Shown here piece by piece: positions 27,354 to 35,384 of a stretch of DNA of 57,969 bases. The notes under the pieces are model-generated. The model made no database searches. It was not told the DNA's origin and saw only the letters and a program-made list of their open reading frames with translations. A program made the position numbers and the translations under genes. Numbering within the stretch: position 1 is the first letter of the stretch; every line of letters starts with the position of its first letter. The DNA is from Phycisphaerae bacterium. Its GTDB lineage: Bacteria > Planctomycetota > Phycisphaerae > Tepidisphaerales > Tepidisphaeraceae. The DNA lies in the NCBI GenBank assembly GCA_025924315.1, contig JAICIO010000032.1:1-57969 (forward strand). The letters run 5' to 3'.

Positions 27354-27734
27354 GTGAAGCACGCTCGCACACAATTCGCCGCTCGCTTGCGCCGATCAAC
27401 GGTGCTCGCCCTGCTTCTTTACGAGGCGATGTTCCTCAACGTCCTCGTCCCCATTCACACGCGAGGCGCGATCACACTCGACGGGAAATCCGTCCGATCG
27501 TGCTGCGCCGCGCACGAATCGCAGAAATCCTCGCAGCGCACCCCGACGCAGAAAGACCGCGAGAACTGCGCGATCTGCAACTTCGCCGCGAGGCTAAGCA
27601 CCCCGCCGGTTATCTGCTGGACTCCGCCGAAACTCGGCCTGGTCCAACTTCTCCCCTTCCCGCCACCCGTCGTCGCAACTTCGACAACTCCTCATCTCCC
27701 CTACCTCAGCCGCGGACCACCGGCGATGGTCTGA
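27354..27734 (+). CDS. Small exported Cys-rich protein (DUF2946-like)
   Basis: 126 residues from GTG 27354. The basic N-terminus and a hydrophobic stretch (STVLALLLYEAMFLNVLV) look like a signal or anchor. After it come SCCAAHE and ENCAICNFAARLSTPP, a CC plus CxxC arrangement as in DUF2946-type small metal-associated proteins. The C-terminal part is Pro-rich. Upstream, TTGACG (27293) and TACGTT (27315) with 16 bases between could be a promoter. Function is unknown; copper or other metal handling is suggested only by the family resemblance. Confidence 0.6.
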   Translation: MKHARTQFAARLRRSTVLALLLYEAMFLNVLVPIHTRGAITLDGKSVRSCCAAHESQKSSQRTPTQKDRENCAICNFAARLSTPPVICWTPPKLGLVQLLPFPPPVVATSTTPHLPYLSRGPPAMV

Positions 27735-27828
27735 ACAGCCCGTTGCGCCGCATTGGCGCGATTCTGTTTTTCAATCGATCTTCAGCACCCGCATGCGCCG
27801 CTCGCTGCTGGTTGCAGGAGTCATTCAG

Positions 27829-28866
27829 ATGTTTTCATCACGATTTCGTCGTGATTCAAACGCGCGCCTCGGCGCATTCACGCTCGTCGAGCTTTTGGTT
27901 GTGATTGGAATTATTGCTTTGCTGATGGGAATTCTCCTTCCCGTGATCAGCCGAGCGCAACAAGCCAGCCGCGCCACCAAATGTATGTCCAACCTGCGCA
28001 CGATCGCGCAGGCGTTTATCAACTACACGACCGACAACAAAGGCTTCGTCGTCCCCGCGTACAACCTGCCCTTCGCGCCGGGCGCGGCGACGAATTTCAC
28101 CGGCGGCCCGCAACAACCGCTCGATGGCTGGGCCTGCATCCTCGATCGCGATGGTTACATGCGCAGCGCGCCGCAGACCGAATCCACCGCGTTTTACTGT
28201 CCCGACACGTTTGACGTACCCGGACTCGAAACCGGCGCCACCGGCGCGCAGGTGAACGCCAACCGCGCCAACCCGCGCGGGTGGGTTGACTGGCCAATGA
28301 TCTTCACGACGGTCGGCGGGGATACGAACCCGAAACAAGCGGTCACCATCCCGGATCGCGGATTCAACAAAATCATCCGCGTGAGCTACTGGATCAACGC
28401 CTATCACCCCACTGGCCAGACGCTCACGCCGCCGCAGATCGCACAGCGCGATCTCTACTATTCCACTGTCGTCGGCTACGGCCCGAGCAGCGAGCTTTCC
28501 ATCCGCGCGAAGAAGAGCTCACAGATCCATCATTCATCCCTCACGATCACCGCCGCTGACGGCGTGTTCATGGGCCGGCAGTCCGTCGATCTGCTCGGTA
28601 TGACGAACAACACGATCGGCTATCGCCACCGCGGGCCCAAGGGCCCAAACACCGCCGCCAACGTTGCCTTCGCCGACGGGCATGTCGAAACGCTTTATGG
28701 CGATCATTTCCCCTGCGCCTACGCCACCTCCGCCAGCTACAGCAGTAACAACGGTCAAACGACGCTCGCCGAACAACAACAATGGAACTACAGCGGACCC
28801 ACCGTCTATCCGAACCCCGAGGGCGCCTATCAGACTTTCATCAATGCAAACCCCGGTGCGAATTAG
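27829..28866 (+). CDS. Type II secretion-type pseudopilin (DUF1559-like)
   Basis: 345 residues from ATG 27829 with GCAGGAG eight bases upstream; the frame extends to 27793 but without need. The prepilin motif GAFTLVELLVVIGIIALLMG (cleavage after Gly, then Phe and Glu5) is followed by the amphipathic helix SRAQQASRATKCMSNLRTIA. The C-terminus has NVAFADGHVETL, the H-x-DG type block of the planctomycete pseudopilin family, which is greatly expanded in this phylum. Members are thought to form short pili or surface structures. The surface Kelch protein gene lies downstream. Confidence 0.93.
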   Translation: MFSSRFRRDSNARLGAFTLVELLVVIGIIALLMGILLPVISRAQQASRATKCMSNLRTIAQAFINYTTDNKGFVVPAYNLPFAPGAATNFTGGPQQPLDGWACILDRDGYMRSAPQTESTAFYCPDTFDVPGLETGATGAQVNANRANPRGWVDWPMIFTTVGGDTNPKQAVTIPDRGFNKIIRVSYWINAYHPTGQTLTPPQIAQRDLYYSTVVGYGPSSELSIRAKKSSQIHHSSLTITAADGVFMGRQSVDLLGMTNNTIGYRHRGPKGPNTAANVAFADGHVETLYGDHFPCAYATSASYSSNNGQTTLAEQQQWNYSGPTVYPNPEGAYQTFINANPGAN

Positions 28867-29039
28867 CTTGGGCGATATACGAGGAATGTTTGGGCCGAGA
28901 CCGGTAGCAAACCGCAAATTCATCATAATTTCATCTCGACGGCGATACTGGCGCGGCCTTATAAGGGTTTTGCTTGCAGTGGGTAATCGCAATCCCTCTC
29001 CCATCAAAGGGTAACCGAGAACGAGGCTCCGCGTCTGTC

Positions 29040-30476
29040 ATGCTCGCTGAATTGCTCGAACGGCGACAATTTCTTTCCGCCACGGTGCTTGCGGTCAACG
29101 CCGGTGGCGCATCGTTCACCGATTCAATCGGCGTTCATTGGCAAGCGGATCGTGGCTTCTCGGGCGGAATGCGAAGCACCACGCCGGCGGGGATCATCGG
29201 GACATCCGACACGCCGCTCTACGATCAGCAGCGCGTTGGCAAGAGCTTCAGCTTTTCCGCGCCCGTGAAGAATGGGACCTATGAGCTGGAGCTACGCTTC
29301 GCGGAGAAGGATTTCACCGAATCAGGCGATCGAAAGATCACAGTGACAGCGGAGGATCACCGGGTCATCACGCGGATGGATCTGGTGACGTCGGCCGGCC
29401 CCGTGACACCCTACATTCGCACCTTCACCGTGACGGTCGCCGACGGCCACTTGAGCCTGGGGTTTGCCGGTGAGAAGAGCAAGGCGTGTGTCGCGGGCAT
29501 TCGCTTGATCAAAGGTGAGGCGCTCTCGACCAGGCCGATGACGTGGCAGAGCGCCCCGGCCGATCCGATCGATCGCGAAGAGTCACAGAGCTTTGTCGCA
29601 AATGGGAAGTTGTACGTGCTGGGCGGATACATCAGCACGCCGGATTTCAAAGCGACGACGCGCGTCGACGCGTACGACCCGACCGCGCAGAAGTGGACGC
29701 GCATGGCAGATCTCCCCGTGAAGCTGACGCACGCGGGGACCGTCGTGGACGGCGACATGGTGTGGTTCGTCGGCGGATATGTCGGCGATTTTCCCCCGCG
29801 ACCACCGGGCGGTGGCCCGCCGGCGACGTCGGCGGTTTATCTCTACAGCATCTCGCGCAACAAGTGGTATTCGGGTCCGTCGCTGCCTTCGGCGCGCGGC
29901 GCGGGTGGCGCGGCGATGGTTGGCCGCAATCTCTATTTCTTCGGCGGAGGGAACAAGAGTCGCACCGCCGACGAGGAAGACGTATATCGCATCGACGTCG
30001 ATCACTCGTCGCGCGGGTGGACCCGCATCGGCGAAATGCCAAACCCGCGGAATCATCTCGGCGCGGTCGCGGTCGGTGGGAAGATTTATGCGATCGGCGG
30101 ACAGCACTTGCTCGAGAAGGAATCGGTCAACCAGAACGAAATGGACGAGTACGACCCGGCCACGAACAAGTGGCACGTGCGTCAACCGATGCCGCGGCCG
30201 TTCTCGCATTTCAATGCGGCCACGGTGGTCTACAATGATCGCTACATCATCACCGTGGGCGGAGAAAGTCCACATGACGTCGGCAAGGCGGACGTTTATG
30301 CCTACGACACACAGCAGGATCATTGGGGCCAACTCACTTCGCTGCCGGAGGCCCGGCGCGCGGGCGTGGCGGGGATCATCGGCGAGCGGCTTTTTCAATC
30401 GACCGGCTATGAGCACGACGACGGGCAAACCAGCACAACGTTCGCACTGGCCGACATTTCTGATCTTTTCGAGTGA
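29040..30476 (+). CDS. Surface protein with LE-x-R motif, malectin-like domain and Kelch propeller
   Basis: 478 residues from ATG 29040. A TTG at 28974 with AAGGG before it would add 22 residues and is a fair alternative. ELLERRQFLSA at residues 4-14 is the planctomycete extracellular motif. Residues 18-155 look like a malectin-type carbohydrate-binding domain (NAGGASFTDSIGVHWQADRG, ELELRFAEKDF). From residue 180 there are about six Kelch repeats with GG doublets (YVLGGYISTP, MVWFVGGYVGD, NLYFFGGG, KIYAIGGQ). It is probably a glycan-binding surface protein. Confidence 0.85.
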   Translation: MLAELLERRQFLSATVLAVNAGGASFTDSIGVHWQADRGFSGGMRSTTPAGIIGTSDTPLYDQQRVGKSFSFSAPVKNGTYELELRFAEKDFTESGDRKITVTAEDHRVITRMDLVTSAGPVTPYIRTFTVTVADGHLSLGFAGEKSKACVAGIRLIKGEALSTRPMTWQSAPADPIDREESQSFVANGKLYVLGGYISTPDFKATTRVDAYDPTAQKWTRMADLPVKLTHAGTVVDGDMVWFVGGYVGDFPPRPPGGGPPATSAVYLYSISRNKWYSGPSLPSARGAGGAAMVGRNLYFFGGGNKSRTADEEDVYRIDVDHSSRGWTRIGEMPNPRNHLGAVAVGGKIYAIGGQHLLEKESVNQNEMDEYDPATNKWHVRQPMPRPFSHFNAATVVYNDRYIITVGGESPHDVGKADVYAYDTQQDHWGQLTSLPEARRAGVAGIIGERLFQSTGYEHDDGQTSTTFALADISDLFE

Positions 30477-30648
30477 CCTCTCGTCGAATTAATCCAAAAT
30501 TCTCGAAAATCGTGGAAGAGTTTGCGCCCTGCGGTCGACTATGGGATACGTTTTGCGATCCGTCGGCCGAGCCCTCGTTCGTCCACTTTGAAATGGACAA
30601 AGCAGAGTGGCGAGCGTGGTCGGCGGATCGTTCTTTTTGCGCTTTCCG

Positions 30649-30674
30649 GCAGCGGCACTTCAGTGCCACTGCTG
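30649..30674. repeat. Single hairpin after the ABC ATPase gene
   Basis: GGCACT-TC-AGTGCC (30654-30667) is flanked by CAGC and GCTG. It lies one base beyond the stop of the minus-strand ATPase gene (30676). It resembles one half of the paired-hairpin elements found elsewhere in the window and may also act as an mRNA 3' end. The rest of the gap 30477-30648 shows nothing. Confidence 0.55.
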
Positions 30675-30675
30675 T

Positions 30676-32169
30676 TTACGAAGTAGCTTCGGCAACATTC
30701 GCCATCAATCGCACAACGCGCTCCTGCGTCGCCTGCGCGCGGGGCACTTCGCCGACGAGGCGCCCTTCACGCATGACGAGGATCCGCGTGGAGAGATTGA
30801 GCACTTCCGGCAACTCCGACGAGATCAACATGATCGCAACGCCCTGCCGAGCAAGGTTGTCGATGATCTGGTGAATGGCGGCCTTTGCGCCGATGTCCAC
30901 GCCACGCGTGGGCTCATCGACGATGAGCAACTTCGCACCGCGGCCGAGCCACTTCGCCAGCGCGATCTTCTGCTGGTTTCCGCCACTCAATCCCGCAACG
31001 GGTGCTTCGAGCGACGGCGTCTTCACGCGCAGTCGATCGAAATAATCCGCCGCCTGACGCCGCTCTTCCGCGAAGTCCAGCAGGCCCATGCGCGAGAGGC
31101 GATCGAGCGACGCGAGGGAAAAGTTTCCGCGGCCGGACATGCCCAGCACGAGGCCTTGTCGCTTGCGATCCTCCGGAACAAGTCCGATACCGCGCGACAT
31201 CGCCTGCCGAACCGAGCCGAGCCGGAGCGGCTTGCCGTTGAGCTCGATCGAGCCACTGGCGCTCGGATCGAGGCCGAAAATTGCGGTGGCGATTTCGCTT
31301 CGACCCGCGCCGACGAGCCCGGCGAAGCCGACGATCTCTCCGCGGCGGATGTCGAACGAGACGTCGTTGAATTTTCCCGGCGAGGTGAGATTGCGAACCC
31401 GCAGCATCACATCGCCGGCGGAGCTATCGAGGTGCTGCGGGAAATAATCGGTGACCGATCGGCCGATCATCATGCGGACGATCGCGTCCTGCGTCGCCTC
31501 GGCGCGCGTCATCGTGCCGACGTATTTCCCGTCGCGCAGCACGCTGATGCGATCGCACAGCCGGAAGACTTCCGGCATGCGATGCGAGACGTAGATCATC
31601 GTGACGCCTCGCGCGCGGAGGCGCTCGATCAAACCAAACAGCGCCTGCGATTCGGGTTCCGACAGGGAGCTGGTCGGCTCGTCGAAGATGAGGATGCGCG
31701 CATTGGTCCCCACCGCGGCGGCAATTTGAACGAGTTGCTCTTGCGCGGTCGAAAGGGCGCGCATGCATTGGCACACATCGAGCGACACGTCGATCTGCGC
31801 GAGCAGTTTCTCGGCCTTGGCGATCATCGCCTTGCGATCGAGGAACAATCCGAATTTTCGCGGATAGATCCCCATGCAGAGGTTTTCCGCGACGGTGAGA
31901 TCGGGGCAGAAGGCGAGCTCCTGGTGGACCATGCCGATCCCCGCGCGCATGGCATCGCGCGGGGATGAGATCGATTGCGACTTGCCGTCGATGTTGACGG
32001 TCCCGCTATCCGGCGAGTAAATCCCCGCGAGGATTTTCCCCAACGTCGATTTCCCCGCCCCGTTCTCCCCCATCAGACCGTGACATTCGCCCCGCTCGAT
32101 CGAGAGCGAGACATTGTTCAGCGCCGTCACGCCGGCGAAGGTCTTGGTGATGGAATCGAAGGCGATCAT
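30676..32169 (-). CDS. Sugar ABC transporter, dual ATPase subunit (RbsA/XylG type)
   Basis: 497 residues with two ABC domains, the standard size for pentose/hexose CUT2 importers. Domain 1: Walker A GENGAGKSTLGK near residue 35, Walker B ILIFDEPTSSLS. Domain 2 has the degenerate loop GLVGAGRSEIATA in place of a normal Walker A, then signature LSGGNQQKIALAKWL and Walker B LLIVDEPTRGVD. It drives uptake from the cytoplasmic side. It is the last gene of the permease-binding protein-ATPase operon. The start at 32169 has no Shine-Dalgarno site because a repeat (32177-32255) ends just before it, which could lower expression. Confidence 0.95.
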   Translation of the reverse strand: MIAFDSITKTFAGVTALNNVSLSIERGECHGLMGENGAGKSTLGKILAGIYSPDSGTVNIDGKSQSISSPRDAMRAGIGMVHQELAFCPDLTVAENLCMGIYPRKFGLFLDRKAMIAKAEKLLAQIDVSLDVCQCMRALSTAQEQLVQIAAAVGTNARILIFDEPTSSLSEPESQALFGLIERLRARGVTMIYVSHRMPEVFRLCDRISVLRDGKYVGTMTRAEATQDAIVRMMIGRSVTDYFPQHLDSSAGDVMLRVRNLTSPGKFNDVSFDIRRGEIVGFAGLVGAGRSEIATAIFGLDPSASGSIELNGKPLRLGSVRQAMSRGIGLVPEDRKRQGLVLGMSGRGNFSLASLDRLSRMGLLDFAEERRQAADYFDRLRVKTPSLEAPVAGLSGGNQQKIALAKWLGRGAKLLIVDEPTRGVDIGAKAAIHQIIDNLARQGVAIMLISSELPEVLNLSTRILVMREGRLVGEVPRAQATQERVVRLMANVAEATS

Positions 32170-32176
32170 CAGAGTG

Positions 32177-32255
32177 AGAAGCCAGGAGCCAGTAGCCAGA
32201 AGCCAGGAGAAGAAGCCGCGTTTTACTGGCTTCTGGCTCCTGGCTTCTGGCTTCT
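32177..32255. repeat. AGAAGCCAG-type inverted repeat between ABC genes
   Basis: The left half (32177-32220) is made of AGAAGCCAGGAGCCAG-like units and the right half (32226-32255) is their complement, with a TTTTA loop. It sits in the operon, 6 bp after the binding-protein gene and 7 bp before the ATPase gene (minus strand). It should form a long stable RNA hairpin. The units are simple and internally repeated, unlike the GTAG-type elements of this window. Confidence 0.8.
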
Positions 32256-32261
32256 ATCGCT

Positions 32262-33278
32262 TTACTTTCCCAGCCACTTCTCCCAATTCTTCCCGAACTC
32301 GTCCGCGTTCTCTTTGGTAACGCGCTGAAGTGGGTCGATCACGCGAACGTTTTCTGGGGTTTTGTTGTTCACGATTTTGTCGAGTAGCAGCTCGACGGAC
32401 TTGTGGCCCCAACCGTAGCAGTCCTGCGCGAGAAGGACTTGGACGTGGCCGTCCTTCAGGTAATTGAGCATCGCCGGGAGCGCATCGACCGAGACGCACT
32501 TCACGGTTCCCGGCGCCCACTTAAGCGCGTCGGTGGTGAAGAGCGGCCATCCGCCGACGAGCGCCCAGCCTTGAATGCCGGGGTTCGCATTCTGCGCGTT
32601 CTGCAGCGCCTCGGCGGCTTTCTCCGGCGTTTCCTGGTGGAAGAACGCGCCTTTGCCTTCGCCGTTCACCTCATGCATGTCCGGATGCTTCTTCAATTCA
32701 TCGCGAACGCCTGCGACGCGCTTCTGAAGATTCGGCGCGCTCTGATTGCCAGCGAGGATCGCGATCGTGCCGGTGTTGTTCATCGCCTTGGCGAGCTCGT
32801 CGAGCACACGCCGGCCACACGAATCATCGTCTGTGCCGTAGTAGCAGAAGCGCTTGCTGTCCGGCGCGTCGGAGTCGAAGCACATCACGCTGACGCCCTT
32901 CTCGATCGCGCTATTGATCGCGGGCGTGACAGTCGCGGCTTCGGAGCAGCTGACGGCGATACCGTCCACGCCTCGGCGCGTCAGCGCTTCGATCGCTTCC
33001 GCCTGTTTCGTCGCGTCTTCGTCGGTGGGTGTGCGGATGTCGATCTCGACATCGGCATTGTACTTCGGGCCAAGCTCCGCGGCGGCGTCCTTGGCGCCTT
33101 TGTGGGCGGCCTGGAAAACGGCGTTCGACTGACTCTTGGCGACGATGCCGATGACGATTTTGCGTTTTCCGCCGGCGCTCGGTCCGGTGGTGCTCGAGGC
33201 CGTGCCGGAACCGGACTTGCTGCATCCGATGACTAAAGCCGCAAGAGAAAGTGCAATGATCCCAATCGCTCGCTTCAT
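32262..33278 (-). CDS. Sugar ABC transporter substrate-binding lipoprotein
   Basis: 338 residues. The signal peptide MKRAIGIIALSLAALVIGC ends in a lipobox with Cys19, so it is membrane-anchored on the periplasmic side. The periplasmic-binding-protein type 1 fold is visible: KIVIGIVAKSQSNAVFQAAH, TRRGVDGIAVSCSEAATVTP, GTIAILAGNQSAPN and GIQGWALVGGWPLFT. It belongs to the ribose/rhamnose/autoinducer-2 binding class; the sugar is not deducible. It is followed in the operon by a strong hairpin repeat, which may protect its message and favour higher amounts than the ATPase. Confidence 0.94.
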   Translation of the reverse strand: MKRAIGIIALSLAALVIGCSKSGSGTASSTTGPSAGGKRKIVIGIVAKSQSNAVFQAAHKGAKDAAAELGPKYNADVEIDIRTPTDEDATKQAEAIEALTRRGVDGIAVSCSEAATVTPAINSAIEKGVSVMCFDSDAPDSKRFCYYGTDDDSCGRRVLDELAKAMNNTGTIAILAGNQSAPNLQKRVAGVRDELKKHPDMHEVNGEGKGAFFHQETPEKAAEALQNAQNANPGIQGWALVGGWPLFTTDALKWAPGTVKCVSVDALPAMLNYLKDGHVQVLLAQDCYGWGHKSVELLLDKIVNNKTPENVRVIDPLQRVTKENADEFGKNWEKWLGK

Positions 33279-33309
33279 GAACTCCTCCCAGAGTTTGATT
33301 CGCCTTTGT

Positions 33310-34404
33310 TTACGATGCCCGTCCGCCCAATCGTGCCAGCCGTCGCTCGTTAATGAGCGCGCTGATCTGATCGAGCGAGACCGCCACGACGATGGCGCAT
33401 CCGATGATGATCAATCGGTATTCCTGCTTCAAGTTTAGTGTATAGATTCCGTTTTCAATCATGGCGATGACGAGAGTTCCTAAGAGCGCGCCGAGGGCAG
33501 TCCCACGACCGCCAGAGAGACTCGCGCCGCCGACAACTGCCGCGGCGATCACCGTTAATTCGTAAGTGTTTCCCGTGCTGGTCGACGCAGTGCCGAATCG
33601 TCCCAGCGAAACCATCCCGGCAACACCAGCGGATAAGCCCGACAGCGCGTAAACCCACAGCTTAATCCATTTCACGCGCAGCCCGCTGTAGCGCGAGGCC
33701 TGCTCGTTTCCGCCGATCGCATAGACCTGTCGGCCGGCGACCATCAATCGCAGGTAAATCCCGCCGAGGATCACGCAGATGAGCATCGTGATTCCGGGGA
33801 TGACATTTACTCCGCCAATTTGATATTTCATCAAGGGAGCGGTGGCTTTTGGCAATACCAGCGTTTTTGGATCGAGCGTGTTCGTGAGCGTGTCCCACGG
33901 AATAACATTTGCCAGCCCGCGGAAGATGCTCATCGTGCCGAGCGTCACGATGAATGGATGGAGATCGAGCGCTACGATCAATAATCCATTGAGCAATCCG
34001 CAGAGCAGTCCGATCGCAAGCGGCATTGCCACCGAAAGCACAATGATCGTTGAGGTTGAGTAGTGCGGAGAAATCCGAATGAGCAGCGCTGCCGATCCGA
34101 GTGCGGAGACTGCCATGATCGCGCCGACGGAGATATCGATGCCCGCGGTGATGATGACGAACGTCTGCCCGACGGCCATAATCGCGTAGTACGACATGGG
34201 CGTCGCGATGCCATCGATCAGGTTGTCCTTGTTGAGGAATGTATTGGGATGCCCCGGGCGCGCGTCGTACCAGCCATAAGTCGAAAGGATCGCCCCCAGG
34301 ACGACAATAACAACAACAAGCCCCAGCTCCTGCATTCGCGGCAGACGAAATTTCCGGACCGAGCTGCGCGGTGAGCTGATCTCCGCGATCGATTGCGTTT
34401 CCAT
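33310..34404 (-). CDS. Sugar ABC transporter permease (RbsC type)
   Basis: 364 residues from ATG 34404 (the frame extends with TTG to 34428). About ten hydrophobic helices; the signature GGNEQASRYSGLRV is the EAA-like cytoplasmic loop of the CUT2 permeases. TAGIDISVGAIMAVSALGSA and AAVVGGASLSGGRGTALGALLGTL are hallmark segments of that group. It forms the homodimeric channel with the dual ATPase. It is first of three minus-strand genes, 31 bp before the binding protein, and divergent from the HAD gene with only 42 bp between starts. Confidence 0.94.
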   Translation of the reverse strand: METQSIAEISSPRSSVRKFRLPRMQELGLVVVIVVLGAILSTYGWYDARPGHPNTFLNKDNLIDGIATPMSYYAIMAVGQTFVIITAGIDISVGAIMAVSALGSAALLIRISPHYSTSTIIVLSVAMPLAIGLLCGLLNGLLIVALDLHPFIVTLGTMSIFRGLANVIPWDTLTNTLDPKTLVLPKATAPLMKYQIGGVNVIPGITMLICVILGGIYLRLMVAGRQVYAIGGNEQASRYSGLRVKWIKLWVYALSGLSAGVAGMVSLGRFGTASTSTGNTYELTVIAAAVVGGASLSGGRGTALGALLGTLVIAMIENGIYTLNLKQEYRLIIIGCAIVVAVSLDQISALINERRLARLGGRAS

Positions 34405-34446
34405 TCGCCATTTACGATAACAACCCAACGCGAAGTTTCATACATC

Positions 34447-35310
34447 ATGGAAGATAACCGACGTAAAACCACAGCGAAGAAAGCCGTCCCGCCGGCGCCG
34501 AGCGATCCACCGACCATCAAGCTCGTCGCGATCGATCTCGACGGGACTTTGCTCGACAGTAGCAAAAAAATCAGCGAGCAGACGGTTCGAGCGCTGCAAT
34601 GCTTAACCGGCGCTCGCGTGGTAATCGCCTCAGCGCGCCCGCCCAGGTCCGTGCGACACATTTATCGCCAGCTGGGGCTGGACACGTGGCAGATCAACTA
34701 CAACGGCGCGCTGATTTGGGATGAGGCGAACCAACAGCCGATTTTTCATCGGCCGATGAAAGCGTCACTCGTGCTCGAGATGGTCGAGATCGCGCGGGAC
34801 ATGTTTGACGAAGTTCTGATTCACGCGGAGATCATGGACAAATGGTTCACCGATCGCGACGACATGAGTCATACGACAGAGACGGGCAAGCTCTTCAAGC
34901 CGGATGGAATTTGTCCGGTCGAAGAGTTCTGCGCGCAGCCGATTACGAAGCTGATGATGCTCGGCGATCCGCCGATCCTCACGCGGATCGAGGCATTGCT
35001 GCTCGAACAATTCAACGACAAAGTTTCGATCCTGCACACCGATCGCGATCTGCTGCAGATTATGGATAAGCGCGTGAGTAAAGCCGTCGCGCTGCAGAAG
35101 GTCGCGACGCATTACGGAGTGAAGGCGGAGGAAGTGATGGCCGTCGGTGACGCGCCGAACGACCTCGGCATGTTGCAATACGCGGGCGTCGCTGTCGCGA
35201 TGGACAATGCGCACGACATGGTTAAGAAGATCGCGGATTGGATCGCGCCGTCCAACGACGATCACGGCGTTCATGCGGCGCTGGTGAAGTACGGTCTCTG
35301 TGCTGTCTGA
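34447..35310 (+). CDS. HAD-superfamily sugar-phosphate phosphatase (Cof/YidA type)
   Basis: 287 residues from ATG 34447; the frame is open upstream but overlaps the permease start region. Motif I LVAIDLDGTLLDSS holds the nucleophile and acid Asp (about residues 30-40). Motif II is VVIASARPP. Motif III and IV are SKAVALQKVATHYGV and MAVGDAPNDLGMLQYAG. The cap is of the C2 type. The family dephosphorylates sugar phosphates or pyridoxal phosphate. A divergent promoter region shared with the ABC importer suggests a role in the same sugar's metabolism. Its stop lies three bases before a 71-bp inverted repeat. Confidence 0.9.
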   Translation: MEDNRRKTTAKKAVPPAPSDPPTIKLVAIDLDGTLLDSSKKISEQTVRALQCLTGARVVIASARPPRSVRHIYRQLGLDTWQINYNGALIWDEANQQPIFHRPMKASLVLEMVEIARDMFDEVLIHAEIMDKWFTDRDDMSHTTETGKLFKPDGICPVEEFCAQPITKLMMLGDPPILTRIEALLLEQFNDKVSILHTDRDLLQIMDKRVSKAVALQKVATHYGVKAEEVMAVGDAPNDLGMLQYAGVAVAMDNAHDMVKKIADWIAPSNDDHGVHAALVKYGLCAV

Positions 35311-35313
35311 TTG

Positions 35314-35384
35314 TTCGTAGCACGGGCTACCAGCCCGTGCCCTTCTTCTCTCAAGCTGCACGGGCTGGTAGCCCGTGCTACGAA
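35314..35384. repeat. GTAG-type paired-hairpin element (REPIN-like), copy at truD
   Basis: Perfect 27-base arms at 35314-35340 and 35358-35384, with a 17-base spacer. Each arm reads TTC-GTAG-CACGGG...CCCGTGC, so it folds on itself with a short loop, and the pair also folds together. The layout GTAG-hairpin...hairpin-CTAC is that of two inverted REP units. It starts three bases after the HAD stop and its last base directly precedes the truD ATG (35385). The arm differs from that at 53606-53676 only in the inner seven bases, with one compensatory pair. Confidence 0.9.

Noticed and set aside
35238-35384. 49-codon upstream extension of TruD
   Set aside because: It covers the end of the HAD gene in another frame and the inverted repeat; the TruD motifs begin after ATG 35385.
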